In this document: piece after piece, positions 14,427-22,429 of the stretch | How the letters are laid out: every line of letters begins with the position of its first letter | How positions within the stretch are numbered: the stretch's first letter is position 1 | Origin: JOPF133 sp052144935 | GTDB lineage: Bacteria > Acidobacteriota > Terriglobia > Bryobacterales > Bryobacteraceae | DNA length: 44,845 nucleotides | Assembly (NCBI GenBank): GCA_052144935.1 | Contig: JBKQPR010000035.1 | Coordinates: forward strand, 1 to 44,845 | Direction of reading: 5' to 3' | Translations under genes and position numbers: made by a program | Notes under the pieces: model-generated | What the model was told of the DNA's origin: nothing | Database searches by the model: none | What the model saw: only the letters and a program-made list of their open reading frames with translations

Positions 14427-15489
14427 GGACGAGAGCCTCCTCAAGGGCGAATTTCCGTTCCACGAAGGCCAGGATCTCCTCGGCCGTGGGGACGTTGCCG
14501 CCCATGCGGCTGAAGAACTCGATGGGCGCGCGTCCATCCAGCGCCAGCCGCACATCGTCGCGCATTTGGCCGTTGCTCATCTCGACCACCGCGAAGCCTT
14601 TGGCGCGGCGGCTGAGGTCGCGAATCGCGGCCACCGGAAAGGGGTAAAGGGTGATCGGGCGGAGCAGGCCGAGGGCCATGCCGCGGGCGCGTGCCAGTTC
14701 CACCACGGCTTTCAGCACGCGGCCCACAAATCCGTAGCCCACCAGGATGACTTCGGCGTCCTCGGCGCGATACAGTTCGGCGCGGGCTTCGGTCTGCTCG
14801 GCGAGCCGGTATTTGGCTTCCAGCTTGCGGATGTGCTGTTCCATGAGATCGGGCTCCAGGTAAATGGAGGTCACCAGGTTGGGGCGGGTTTGGGCGGTTC
14901 CAGTGACGGCCCAAGTCGGCGGCGTCGGAACGGGCGCCGGGGCGGCGAACTCGACCGGCTCCATCATCTGCCCGATGTAGGCGTCGGCCAGCACCACCAC
15001 GGGATTACGGTAGGCATCCGCAAGGTCGAATGCCAGTCTGGTGAGGTCGGCCATCTCCTGCACGGAGGCGGGCGCCAGCACCAGGTTATGGTAGTTGCCG
15101 TGGCCGCCGCCCTTGACCACCTGGTTGTAATCGCCCTGTTCGGGAGCGATGTTGCCCAAACCGGGGCCGGCGCGCATGATATCGGCGATTACGCAGGGCA
15201 ATTCGGCGCCCGCGAGGTAGCTGAAGCCCTCCTGCATCAGGCTGATGCCGGGCCCGCTGGAGGCGGTCATGGCGCGCACGCCGGCGGCCGCTCCGCCGTA
15301 GAGCATGTTGATGGCGGCCACCTCGCTTTCGGCCTGAAGGAATACGCCCCCCACCTGGGGGAGATACAGCGCGGCGGCCTCGGCGATCTCGCTGGCCGGC
15401 GTGATGGGGTAGCCGTAGAAGGCCCGGCAGCCCGCCAGCACCGCGGATTGGACGATGGCCTGGTTGCCCTTGGTGAGTTGTTTGTGCAT
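14419..15489 (-). CDS. vorB: 2-oxoacid:ferredoxin oxidoreductase alpha subunit (VorB-like)
   Basis: The 356-residue product matches the alpha subunit of 2-oxoisovalerate/2-oxoglutarate:ferredoxin oxidoreductases. Key features are FYGYPITPASEIAEAAAL, VFLQAESEVAAINMLYGGAA, the TASSGPGISLMQEGFSYLAG segment and RAGPGLGNIAPEQGDYNQ. These are close to the family often annotated as 3-methyl-2-oxobutanoate dehydrogenase VorB. AAGGAG lies eight bases before the ATG and overlaps the vorD stop codon. It is the middle gene of the operon vorD-vorB-vorAC. Homodimeric or heterotetrameric assembly with the downstream fusion protein is expected from the family. Confidence 0.93.
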   Translation of the reverse strand: MHKQLTKGNQAIVQSAVLAGCRAFYGYPITPASEIAEAAALYLPQVGGVFLQAESEVAAINMLYGGAAAGVRAMTASSGPGISLMQEGFSYLAGAELPCVIADIMRAGPGLGNIAPEQGDYNQVVKGGGHGNYHNLVLAPASVQEMADLTRLAFDLADAYRNPVVVLADAYIGQMMEPVEFAAPAPVPTPPTWAVTGTAQTRPNLVTSIYLEPDLMEQHIRKLEAKYRLAEQTEARAELYRAEDAEVILVGYGFVGRVLKAVVELARARGMALGLLRPITLYPFPVAAIRDLSRRAKGFAVVEMSNGQMRDDVRLALDGRAPIEFFSRMGGNVPTAEEILAFVERKFALEEALVHA

Positions 15490-15501
15490 GCGCGATGCTC
15501 C

Positions 15502-15738
15502 TTACGCCACCAGGCGCAACACCCGGATGCCACCGGGCTCGGGACAGGCGAAGAAACAGATGCCGCAGCCGGTGCATCCGGCGCCCAGATACTCGGCCGG
15601 GTGGTAGCCGTAGCGGTTCAGGCGGTCCGCCAGCCGCAGGACCCTGGGCGGACAAGCGGTCACGCAAAGCCCGCAGCCCTTGCACTCCTCGCCATTCATC
15701 TGAACCATGCCGCGATCGGGTTTGCCATTTTTCGTCAT
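15502..15738 (-). CDS. vorD: Ferredoxin-type delta subunit of the oxidoreductase
   Basis: The 78-residue protein carries two 4Fe-4S binding motifs, CKGCGLCVTACP and CTGCGICFFACP, each CxxCxxCxxxCP, and nothing else of note. It passes electrons from the TPP subunit to free ferredoxin. GGAGGTGG lies five bases before the ATG. It is the first gene of the operon; its stop overlaps the vorB ribosome binding site. Confidence 0.93.
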   Translation of the reverse strand: MTKNGKPDRGMVQMNGEECKGCGLCVTACPPRVLRLADRLNRYGYHPAEYLGAGCTGCGICFFACPEPGGIRVLRLVA

Positions 15739-15776
15739 AGACCCACCTCCGGTTGGTGCGCAGTGTGTCCGTTTTG

Positions 15777-15806
15777 ATTATAGGCCCAAGACAATCGGAT
15801 CTTCAA
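15777..15806 (-). promoter_or_regulatory. Promoter of the vor operon
   Basis: On the minus strand TTGAAG (15806-15801) and TATAAT (15782-15777) are separated by 18 bases. The vorD start is 38 bases further on, preceded by a good Shine-Dalgarno sequence. The -35 box overlaps the last codons of the upstream GxxExxY gene. Confidence 0.65.
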
Positions 15807-16195
15807 GTAGTGAATTCTACCAGATGGTTGACGATGCGGGTGATGCCGTCCTTGATGAGCGCCACGTCGAAGTTGATCAGCAAGCCGAGGCGCTTGTCGG
15901 CCAGGCGGAGATACGTAAGGAGCTGCTTTTTGTGGACCGGGGCAAGCATCTCGACCGATTTGATCTCCACTATGACTTTGTCTTCAACGATCAGATCGGC
16001 CCGGAAGCCGGTTTCGATGCGGACACTTTCATAAACCACCGGGATCGGCGCCTGGCAGACCATCCGGAGGCCTCGCCGGCCAAGTTCATACGTCAAAACC
16101 GCATGGTAGACGGATTCCAACAAGCCAGGCCCCAGCCTGACATGGATGTGGAAGGCGCTGTCGACGATCTCTTTGGCGATGGCGTTCTCGGTCAT
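15803..16195 (-). CDS. GxxExxY protein (PD-(D/E)XK nuclease fold)
   Basis: The 130-residue product has the family-naming motif GLLESVY (Gly24, Glu27, Tyr30). It also has the nuclease-like core Asp67 (FRADLIV) and Glu77-x-Lys79 (VIVEIKS). The fold is PD-(D/E)XK-like, yet no activity or cellular role is established for the family. Length is typical and the frame is intact. It starts 15 bases from the arm of the inverted-repeat element at 16211-16380, so it may be read from, or travel with, that element. The nearby minus-strand vor operon has its own promoter overlapping the end of this gene. Confidence 0.9.
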   Translation of the reverse strand: MTENAIAKEIVDSAFHIHVRLGPGLLESVYHAVLTYELGRRGLRMVCQAPIPVVYESVRIETGFRADLIVEDKVIVEIKSVEMLAPVHKKQLLTYLRLADKRLGLLINFDVALIKDGITRIVNHLVEFTT

Positions 16196-16210
16196 AAGGG
16201 CGCGGAAAGA

Positions 16211-16380
16211 TCTCGCGCAAAGCCGCTAAGCCGCAAAGTACCGCGAAGAAAACAACACATAAAAATAAAGATATAGAGATCCATAGTGCAACCAAGCCGC
16301 AATCCTTATCTTCAATTTCTTTAAATTTCTTGCTGGTTTTTCTTCTTCGCGCTACTTTGCGGCTTGGCGGCTTTGCGAGA
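16211..16380. repeat. Second CGCAAAGCCGC-type inverted-repeat element
   Basis: Arms at 16211-16250 and 16343-16380 are near-perfect reverse complements (a two-base length difference and a few mismatches) and share their core with the arms at 10037-10211. The roughly 92-base loop is AT-rich. The right arm overlaps the last nine or ten codons of proS on the minus strand. Confidence 0.9.
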
Positions 16381-18079
16381 AATGTGTTTGTGTTCTTGCC
16401 TCGCGAGCCGCCTCCCGCTCCGGGAGATCGCGCGCCTTGCGGGTCTTGCGGTCCACCAGTTCCACCAACCCGGCGGAGAGCTTCTTGCCGATCACGATGC
16501 GCAGCGGGATGCCAATCAAATCCGCGTCTTTGAACTTCACGCCGGGGCGCTCGTCGCGGTCGTCCAGTATGGCGTCCAATCCCTGCTCCAGGCACCCCTG
16601 GTAGATCGCTTGCGCGGCTTGCCGCTGTGCCGGGTCGGAAATGTTGGCGGGGGTGATTACTACATCGAAGGGCGCGATGGCGGCGGGCAGCATCATCCCG
16701 TCCTTATCGTGCGAAAGCTCGATCGCGGCGCACAGAATGCGCTCGATGCCGATCCCGTACGACCCCATGATGGGGGTAATCTCCTTGCCGTCCTGGTTGA
16801 GCACCCGCAAACCCATGGACTCCGCGTACTTGTAACCCAGCTTGAAAATGTGCCCGATCTCGACGGTTTTGCGGATCTCGATCGGAGCGCCGCAGCCGGG
16901 GCAGAGATCGCCGGCGGCGACTTGGCGCAGGTCGTGCAACTCGGCCTGGAAATCCTCGCCGAGGGTGACGTTGCGCAGGTGGTAATCGTCGCGATTGGCG
17001 CCGGCGATCATGTTGCGGCGGCCCTGGAGCGCCCGGTCGGCCAGGATTTGCATGTTGGTCACGCCGACCGGACCCAACGACCCCGCGCCGGCCCCCAACC
17101 AGGCGCCGATCTCTTCGGGCTTGGCGGGGCGGAATTCAGGGTCGCCCGACACCGCCCCGAACTTGGCTTCGTTCAGTTGATGATCGCCGCGCAGCATCAC
17201 CAGCACGGGTTTGCCATCGGCCACCAGGATCAGGCTCTTCATCTGCGAGGTCTCGGGCAGGCCGGTGAATTCCGCCACCTCGGCAATCGTCTTGCGCCCG
17301 GGCGTGTGGAAGGGTTCGGGGGCAAGGTCGCCCTCCGGGTCGGGGACCTGGGGCGGCGCGGCCTCGGCTACCGCCTTTTCCAGATTCGCGGCGTGGCCGC
17401 AGCCCGGGCAGACGGCCACCAGGTCTTCGCCGGCATCGGACGCCACCATGAACTCGTGCGACTGGCTGCCGCCCATGGCGCCGGAGTGGGCTTCCACCAC
17501 CAGGTAGGCCAGGCCGCAGCGGTCGAAGATGCGGCAATAGGCCTGATAGTGCTTGTCGTAGGCGGCGTCCAGCCCGGCCTGGTCCATATCGAAGGAGTAG
17601 GAGTCCTTCATAATGAACTGGCGCACGCGCAAGAGGCCCGATTTGGGGCGCGGCTCGTCACGGAACTTGGTCTGGATCTGATACCAGATCTGCGGCAGTT
17701 GCTTGTAACTGCGCAGCTCGCCGCGGGCGATGGTGGTCATCACCTCTTCGTGGGTCATGGCCAGGCACAGTTCGCGGCCAAAGCGGTCCTTCAGGCGAAA
17801 GAGATTGTCGCCCATGATGTCCCAGCGGCCGGATTCCTGCCAGACCTCGGCGGGATTCAGGGCCGGCAGATACATTTCCTGGGCGCCGATGGCGTCCATC
17901 TCCTGGCGCACGATGTTCTGAATCTTCACCAGCGAGCGCTGCGCCAGAAAGAGGTAGCTATAAATGCCCGCCGAGAGCTGGCGGATGTAACCGGCGCGTA
18001 GCAGCAACTGGTGACTGGCGACCTCGGCTTCAGCCGGCGTGTCGCGGAGTGTCGGGATATGCAACTTGCTCCACAGCAT
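16352..18079 (-). CDS. proS: Prolyl-tRNA synthetase
   Basis: The 575-residue product is a bacterial-type (long) ProRS. It shows the N-terminal class II core with RAGYIRQLSAGIYSYLF and TKFRDEPRPKSGLLRVRQF. Then come the editing insertion domain (about 230-400), motif 3 GSYGIGIERILCAA and the anticodon-binding domain starting DVVITP. I chose the ATG at 18079 (MLWSKLHIPTL), matching family N-termini; an earlier ATG at 18142 adds 21 unlikely residues and lies upstream of a TAGAAT -10 box (18108-18103). The final residues THFSQSRQAAK are encoded by the inverted-repeat arm, so the native C-terminus has probably been replaced. They follow an Arg/Glu-rich tail outside the core fold, so function should be retained. 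Confidence 0.95.
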   Translation of the reverse strand: MLWSKLHIPTLRDTPAEAEVASHQLLLRAGYIRQLSAGIYSYLFLAQRSLVKIQNIVRQEMDAIGAQEMYLPALNPAEVWQESGRWDIMGDNLFRLKDRFGRELCLAMTHEEVMTTIARGELRSYKQLPQIWYQIQTKFRDEPRPKSGLLRVRQFIMKDSYSFDMDQAGLDAAYDKHYQAYCRIFDRCGLAYLVVEAHSGAMGGSQSHEFMVASDAGEDLVAVCPGCGHAANLEKAVAEAAPPQVPDPEGDLAPEPFHTPGRKTIAEVAEFTGLPETSQMKSLILVADGKPVLVMLRGDHQLNEAKFGAVSGDPEFRPAKPEEIGAWLGAGAGSLGPVGVTNMQILADRALQGRRNMIAGANRDDYHLRNVTLGEDFQAELHDLRQVAAGDLCPGCGAPIEIRKTVEIGHIFKLGYKYAESMGLRVLNQDGKEITPIMGSYGIGIERILCAAIELSHDKDGMMLPAAIAPFDVVITPANISDPAQRQAAQAIYQGCLEQGLDAILDDRDERPGVKFKDADLIGIPLRIVIGKKLSAGLVELVDRKTRKARDLPEREAAREARTQTHFSQSRQAAK

Positions 18080-18102
18080 AGGTTTGGGAAAAGGGTTCCC
18101 CA

Positions 18103-18108
18103 ATTCTA
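18103..18108 (-). promoter_or_regulatory. -10 box of proS
   Basis: TAGAAT on the minus strand ends 23 bases before the chosen proS start. No Shine-Dalgarno sequence is evident in the short leader. Confidence 0.4.
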
Positions 18109-18330
18109 GCACGGCAGGATGCGAGGCTTCCCCGTATGCCAATTGCGGCTAAAGGGCGGCTCGTTACCGGGCAGCCCCGGGCAAATGATGCCGTCGAATC
18201 CGCCGCAATCGGTTTGGGGGCCGCGTCATTGCTGTCGGGGAAGTTGCCACCGGGCAACCCGGCTATCGATTGGTCATTCGGGAACCACCCCGTGGGGCGG
18301 ACCATCGGTCCACGGCGCAAAGCACCGGCG

Positions 18331-18416
18331 GAAAAAACCCGGTACTCAGTACCGGTTCTCTCTGCTAAGAATCAATGATTTAAGGAGTGAAAACGGGTAC
18401 TTAGTACCGGGTTTTC
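18331..18416. repeat. Inverted repeat made of two GGTACT-N-AGTACC palindromes
   Basis: GGTACTCAGTACC (18341-18353) and GGTACTTAGTACC (18396-18408) are each 6-1-6 palindromes. Their flanks (GAAAAAACCC on the left, GGGTTTTC on the right) pair, so the whole 86-base block is itself an inverted repeat with a roughly 30-base AT-rich centre. It lies in the 527-base gap between proS and the MFS gene. The rest of the gap (18110-18330) shows no gene I can support. Confidence 0.85.
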
Positions 18417-18547
18417 GACGGCTGAAAGCCTTGACTGAAAGCCGCCTGCCGCCAAGATTGTTTTGGCGCGGCGCCGCTCTCATCCTGTGTTTTCGAGCCT
18501 GGCTGCCCCACAATTTGCACACCGGCCGGCACACCTCCCAAACCTGC

Positions 18548-18553
18548 TACAAT
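18548..18553 (+). promoter_or_regulatory. Possible -10 box of the MFS gene
   Basis: TACAAT lies 53 bases before the chosen GTG start at 18607. No convincing -35 hexamer or ribosome binding site is seen. Confidence 0.3.
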
Positions 18554-18606
18554 CCATAGTTTCGTACCCGGCAGTTCGCGCCGGGACCACGCCTGAAAAC
18601 GCCGCC

Positions 18607-19812
18607 GTGCTGCATCGGGTCCTCAAAGCATTTCAGTACCGCGACTTCCGCCTGATGTGGATCGGCGCCTGTACCTCCACCATCGGCACCTGGATGCAGA
18701 TCGTGGCGCAGAGTTGGCTGATCTACAGCCTCTCCAACTCCAGCTTCATGCTGGGGTTGAACGAGGTGCTGGCCGGCCTGCCGATCTTCCTCTTCTCCCT
18801 GGTCGGCGGAGTGATTGCCGACCGCATGGAGCGCCGCCACCTGCTGCTGCTCTCGCAATATGTGCAAATGACCTGCGCGTTTCTGCTCACCGCGCTGGTC
18901 GGCCTGCACGTGGTGCATGTCTGGCACATACTGACGCTCTCGTTCATCGCCGGACTGGGGCAGGCATTCGGCGGGCCGGCTTATGCCGCGCTGGTTCCGA
19001 CCCTGGTCGACAAGGAGGATATGCCCAACGCCATCGCGCTCAACTCCATCCAGTTCAATGCCGCCGTGGTGATCGGGCCGGCATTGGCGGCCGTGGCGCT
19101 GGCGAAGTTTGGCAATGTGTGGTGCTTCTTCCTTAACGGCGTGTCTTTCCTTGCCCCCATCATCGCGCTGTACATGCTGCGGGTGCGCTTCCTGCCGGTG
19201 AAGACCGGCGAGAGCATCGCCGCCGACATGCAGCAGGGCTTCCGCTTCATCGGCAAGCAGGGCGCCATGGCGGCGCTGATGGTGCTGGGATTCGGCATGA
19301 CCTTTCTGGCGGTTCCCATGCGCACGTTCCTTCCGGTCTTCGCCAAAGTGATCTTCCACAAAGGCCCGGAAACCTACGCCCTGTTTCTGTCGGTGATGGG
19401 ATGCGGATCCATCGCCGGATCGCTCACCATAGCGGGCATGGGCAACTACCGCAACAAGGGCAGGGTGGCGCTCACCATGATGATCTCGCTGGGCACGGGG
19501 ATTGGCGGTATGGCCCTGTCCCGCAACATCGCGTTCACCTGCGCCATGCTGTTCCTGTGCGGCGCCTCCATGATGGCGGTGTTCGCCTCGGTGACTTCGC
19601 TGGTGCAACTGATTGTCACCAATGAAATGCGCGGCCGGGTGATGAGCATCTACAATCTTGCGTTCCGCGGCGGGATGGGAATCGGAAACCTGTCCGCCGG
19701 GTGGCTCGTCCCAATTTTCACGGCTCCGGTGGTGCTGGCCGTGAACGGATTTGTGCTGGCAGCCCTGGGCCTCTATTTTCTCCTGTTCCAGCGGCGGGTA
19801 GCGGCTCTCTGA
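18607..19812 (+). CDS. MFS transporter (EntS/DHA3-like)
   Basis: The product is about 401 residues with twelve hydrophobic segments in two halves. It resembles the DHA3/EntS branch of the major facilitator superfamily, with FRLMWIGACTSTIGTWMQIV at the start, the loop 2-3 motif GGVIADRMERRHLLLL, and NAIALNSIQFNAAVVIGPAL. Such proteins are proton-coupled exporters of siderophores or drugs; the substrate here is unknown. The frame is open from 18463, but the upstream part runs through non-coding repeat sequence. The GTG at 18607 (VLHRVLKAFQYRDFR) gives the normal family N-terminus. A TPR gene follows 12 bases after the stop. Confidence 0.88.
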   Translation: MLHRVLKAFQYRDFRLMWIGACTSTIGTWMQIVAQSWLIYSLSNSSFMLGLNEVLAGLPIFLFSLVGGVIADRMERRHLLLLSQYVQMTCAFLLTALVGLHVVHVWHILTLSFIAGLGQAFGGPAYAALVPTLVDKEDMPNAIALNSIQFNAAVVIGPALAAVALAKFGNVWCFFLNGVSFLAPIIALYMLRVRFLPVKTGESIAADMQQGFRFIGKQGAMAALMVLGFGMTFLAVPMRTFLPVFAKVIFHKGPETYALFLSVMGCGSIAGSLTIAGMGNYRNKGRVALTMMISLGTGIGGMALSRNIAFTCAMLFLCGASMMAVFASVTSLVQLIVTNEMRGRVMSIYNLAFRGGMGIGNLSAGWLVPIFTAPVVLAVNGFVLAALGLYFLLFQRRVAAL

Positions 19813-19824
19813 CAAAATGGGATT

Positions 19825-20496
19825 ATGAACCTGGCATTGGTAATGGCGGGCTTCCTGGCTGTCTCTCCCGCCGTGCTGCAGACCGCGCGGGACCAGCAGG
19901 ACCGGCCCGCGCTCGACAAGATTGTGGAGCAGGACGCGGCGGAAGCGGCCAAAGCGCCCAACGATGCCGAAGCTCAGTACCGGCTGGCGCTGGCGGCGTC
20001 TTACAGCGCCGAGGTGGCGATCGAGCAGCGCGACCGGAAGGCCGCCCGGGCGGTGGCCGAGCGCGGCATCAAAGCCGGTGAAAAAGCGGTGGCTCTGAAG
20101 CCCGAGCGCGCCGAATATTACCGCGTGCTGGCGACGCTCTACGGCCAGGCCATCACCGACATCATGAGCGGCCTGAGCTACGGCCCGCGCTCGAAGGACG
20201 CCATCACCAAAGCCCTGGAGCGGGCGCCCAATTCCTCCGATGTTTATGTGGCGCGCGGAGTGGGCAACTACTATCTGCCGCCGCAGCTTGGCGGAACCAA
20301 CCAGGCGGCCCTGGCCGATTTCCGCAAGGCTATCGAACTGGATCCCAAGAACGCCGAGGCCTATGTCTGGCTGGGGTTGTGCCTGCGCAAGGATAATAAG
20401 GATGCCGAAGCGCGGCAGGCGTTCGCCCGCGCGCTGGAATTGAATCCCAACCGCGTGTGGGTGAAGCAGCAGTTGGAAAAGACGCCCGCCAAATGA
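19825..20496 (+). CDS. Secreted tetratricopeptide-repeat protein
   Basis: The 223-residue product begins with a signal-peptide-like segment (LALVMAGFLAVSPAVLQ). Helical TPR units follow, the clearest being ALADFRKAIELDPKNAEAYV and ARQAFARALELNPNRVW near the C-terminus, with a weaker unit at about 30-95. TPR proteins scaffold protein contacts, and this one is probably periplasmic. It lies 12 bases after the MFS gene and may be co-transcribed with it. No specific partner can be named. Confidence 0.8.
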   Translation: MNLALVMAGFLAVSPAVLQTARDQQDRPALDKIVEQDAAEAAKAPNDAEAQYRLALAASYSAEVAIEQRDRKAARAVAERGIKAGEKAVALKPERAEYYRVLATLYGQAITDIMSGLSYGPRSKDAITKALERAPNSSDVYVARGVGNYYLPPQLGGTNQAALADFRKAIELDPKNAEAYVWLGLCLRKDNKDAEARQAFARALELNPNRVWVKQQLEKTPAK

Positions 20497-20548
20497 AGGC
20501 AGGTATGTGTCCCTTTGACTCGGCTACCGCTTCGCCGGCTAGTTCCCC

Positions 20549-20670
20549 GACCGCGAGATTCGGTGCTACTCCAAAACCGCTCGCTAACGGGGTGCCCTCC
20601 GGGCCCGGCTCTGATCGGAGCCACGACCGTGAGGGAGTGGTTCTCGCTAGAAGCACAATATCTCGCGGCC
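20549..20670. repeat. Long imperfect palindromic intergenic element
   Basis: Outer arms 20549-20567 and 20652-20670 pair (GACCGCGAGATTCGGTGCT with AGCACAATATCTCGCGGCC, few mismatches). Inner arms 20574-20591 and 20629-20646 pair at about 14 of 18 positions. At the centre GGCTC-TGATCG-GAGCC forms a further stem. A 21-base word beginning GGGGTGCCCT at 20589 recurs at 22375 and 22403. The element looks like a dispersed repeat; the rest of the 253-base gap shows no gene. Confidence 0.75.
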
Positions 20671-20749
20671 GGAGACCCCGGCGGGGCTGGGCCGCGTGGG
20701 CCGCGGCTCCACAAGATCCGGCGGGCGGCTGAGTGAAGGGGATGCTCAC

Positions 20750-22333
20750 TTGAAGGCCTATGCGGCCGGCGGCATGGCCCTGGCGCTGGCCCTGTTGACG
20801 TTTTTTCAGTTCCCCGGCCACACCTGGTTGCAACAGGATAGCCAGATCTACGTGCCGATCCTGGAGCACCTGCGCGACCCCTCCGTGCTGGCCAACGATA
20901 TGCTGGTCCAGAAGCCGCACGTGGCGTTCACGCTCTACGATGAGGGCGCGCGATTGGGCCAGGCAGTCAGCGGTCTGGGCTTCCGCGAAGTCCTGGAAGG
21001 CGGACAAATCGCGGCGCGCGCGCTGGGTGTGTGGGGCTTATACCTGATCGCCTTGGCGCTGGGGCTGACCGCCGGAGAGGCCTGGCTGGTGGTGGCCATC
21101 GTTTCGCTGGGCGCCACCATCGTTGGTCCCGCGGTGCTCAGCGTGGAATACGAGCCGACACCGCGCGCGCTGGCTTTGCCGCTGGTGGTCTGCGCCATCG
21201 GCCTGGCGGGAGGCCGGCGCTGGAAGGCGGCGAGCGTGGCGGGCGCGGCGGCGTTTCTGTTGCACCCGCCCACGGCGCTGGCATTCTGGCTGGTGTTCCT
21301 GGTGTTGGCCGCCTGGAACCGCCGCATCGCCTGGCCCGCCGGAATGTTCCTGGCCGCGCTGGCCACGCTGTTGCTGGCCGCCCGCGCGCAGGCGGGACCG
21401 GGCGAAACCCAGGCGTTGTTCTCCCGCCTGACGCCTGCCCAGGAGCAACTGCAGCGCCTGCGGGCATCCTACAACTGGATTTCGAGCTGGTCCCCCGCGG
21501 CGATCGCTCTTTGGCCGGCGCTTTTGGCGCTGGCGCTGGCGGCCTTTGCGCGCATACGTCGGAAGGTTCCGGCAGAACTGCGCGCCTTTCTGGTTGGCCT
21601 GCCGGTCTTGGGCGCCCTAAGCATGCCGGCGTCGTGGCTGCTGCTGGAAGGGGCCAAGTGGTCGCTGGTGCCGCAGATTCAGCCGCTGCGGCTGCTGGTC
21701 TGGGTGGCGCTGGCGCTGCAGATCCTGACGGCTGCCGCGGGCGTCGATGCGGCGCGGCGGAAGTCGCGGCTGGAGGCGGTATTCTGGTTCGCCCTGGCTT
21801 ACCTGTTGCCGCTCCAACCGGTGATTGCCGGGCCCCTGGAGGTGGCCCGCCTGGCGCTGCTGCTGGCGCTGGCCGCGGGCACGGTGCTGGCCCGCCAATA
21901 CGCGCCGACGGTTGCGCTGGCCGCATTTTTCGCTATTCCCGCCCTGGGAGGCGTGGTGAATTATCCGCAACTTCACACGCCCGAGCTGGCGCAGCTTTCC
22001 GCCTGGGCGCGCGCCCACACCGAGCGGGACGCGGTGTTCGTGTTTCCGGACGCCGGGCACGCGCTCGCTCCGGGCATTTTTCGCTGCGAGGCCCTGCGCG
22101 CCGTTTACGTGGATTGGAAGGGCGGCGGACAAGTGAACTTTTTCCGCGACTTTGGCGAGCAATGGTGGTTCCGTTGGCAGCAGACCGTGGGCCGCGGCTT
22201 CCAGGCCGGCGATTTGCCGCGCTACAGCGGGTTAGGAATCGACTACGCGGTAGTCGATGTTTCGCATCAGTTGGCGCGGGCGCCGGTGTTCGAGAACGCG
22301 CGCTACGCGGTGTACCAGGTCCCGGCGGACTGA
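20750..22333 (+). CDS. Polytopic membrane protein with C-terminal soluble domain (DUF6798-like)
   Basis: The product, about 527 residues, has roughly ten or more hydrophobic segments up to residue 400. A soluble C-terminal part of about 120 residues contains RDAVFVFPDAGH, FRCEALRAVYVDWKGGG and YSGLGIDYAVVDVS. The arrangement resembles membrane proteins with the DUF6798 domain and, more distantly, polyprenol-linked glycosyltransferases, but no catalytic motif can be assigned. Start choice is uncertain: TTG at 20750 has GAAGGGG about nine bases upstream, while ATG at 20774 begins right at the first membrane helix. A decayed glycosyltransferase gene converges on it from downstream. Confidence 0.7.
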   Translation: MKAYAAGGMALALALLTFFQFPGHTWLQQDSQIYVPILEHLRDPSVLANDMLVQKPHVAFTLYDEGARLGQAVSGLGFREVLEGGQIAARALGVWGLYLIALALGLTAGEAWLVVAIVSLGATIVGPAVLSVEYEPTPRALALPLVVCAIGLAGGRRWKAASVAGAAAFLLHPPTALAFWLVFLVLAAWNRRIAWPAGMFLAALATLLLAARAQAGPGETQALFSRLTPAQEQLQRLRASYNWISSWSPAAIALWPALLALALAAFARIRRKVPAELRAFLVGLPVLGALSMPASWLLLEGAKWSLVPQIQPLRLLVWVALALQILTAAAGVDAARRKSRLEAVFWFALAYLLPLQPVIAGPLEVARLALLLALAAGTVLARQYAPTVALAAFFAIPALGGVVNYPQLHTPELAQLSAWARAHTERDAVFVFPDAGHALAPGIFRCEALRAVYVDWKGGGQVNFFRDFGEQWWFRWQQTVGRGFQAGDLPRYSGLGIDYAVVDVSHQLARAPVFENARYAVYQVPAD

Positions 22334-22336
22334 GGC

Positions 22337-22423
22337 GGGGTGCCCCCGTGGGGTGCCCCCGTGGGGTGCCCCCTGGGGTGCCCTCTGGGCCCGGCGCCCT
22401 TCGGGGTGCCCTCTGGGCCCGGC
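22337..22423. repeat. GGGGTGCCCCC tandem repeat
   Basis: Directly after the membrane protein's stop, a roughly 13-base unit GGGGTGCCCCCGT is repeated about three times. It then grades into two copies of a 21-base word beginning GGGGTGCCCT at 22375-22395 and 22403-22423. The latter word also occurs at 20589. The array is G/C strand-symmetric and could form hairpins. Confidence 0.85.
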
Positions 22424-22429
22424 CGCGCT

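Noticed and set aside
14401..15777. A 458-codon plus-strand frame over vorB and vorD.
   Set aside because: Its composition mirrors antisense of the vor genes, which have unmistakable family motifs and start signals on the other strand.
18136..18378. 80-codon plus-strand frame starting MPIAAKGRL.
   Set aside because: It runs into the palindromic repeat and shows no family; both strands are open here by chance.
22337..22423. Possible CRISPR array.
   Set aside because: Units are adjacent or overlapping with no spacers of regular length, and no cas genes are present.
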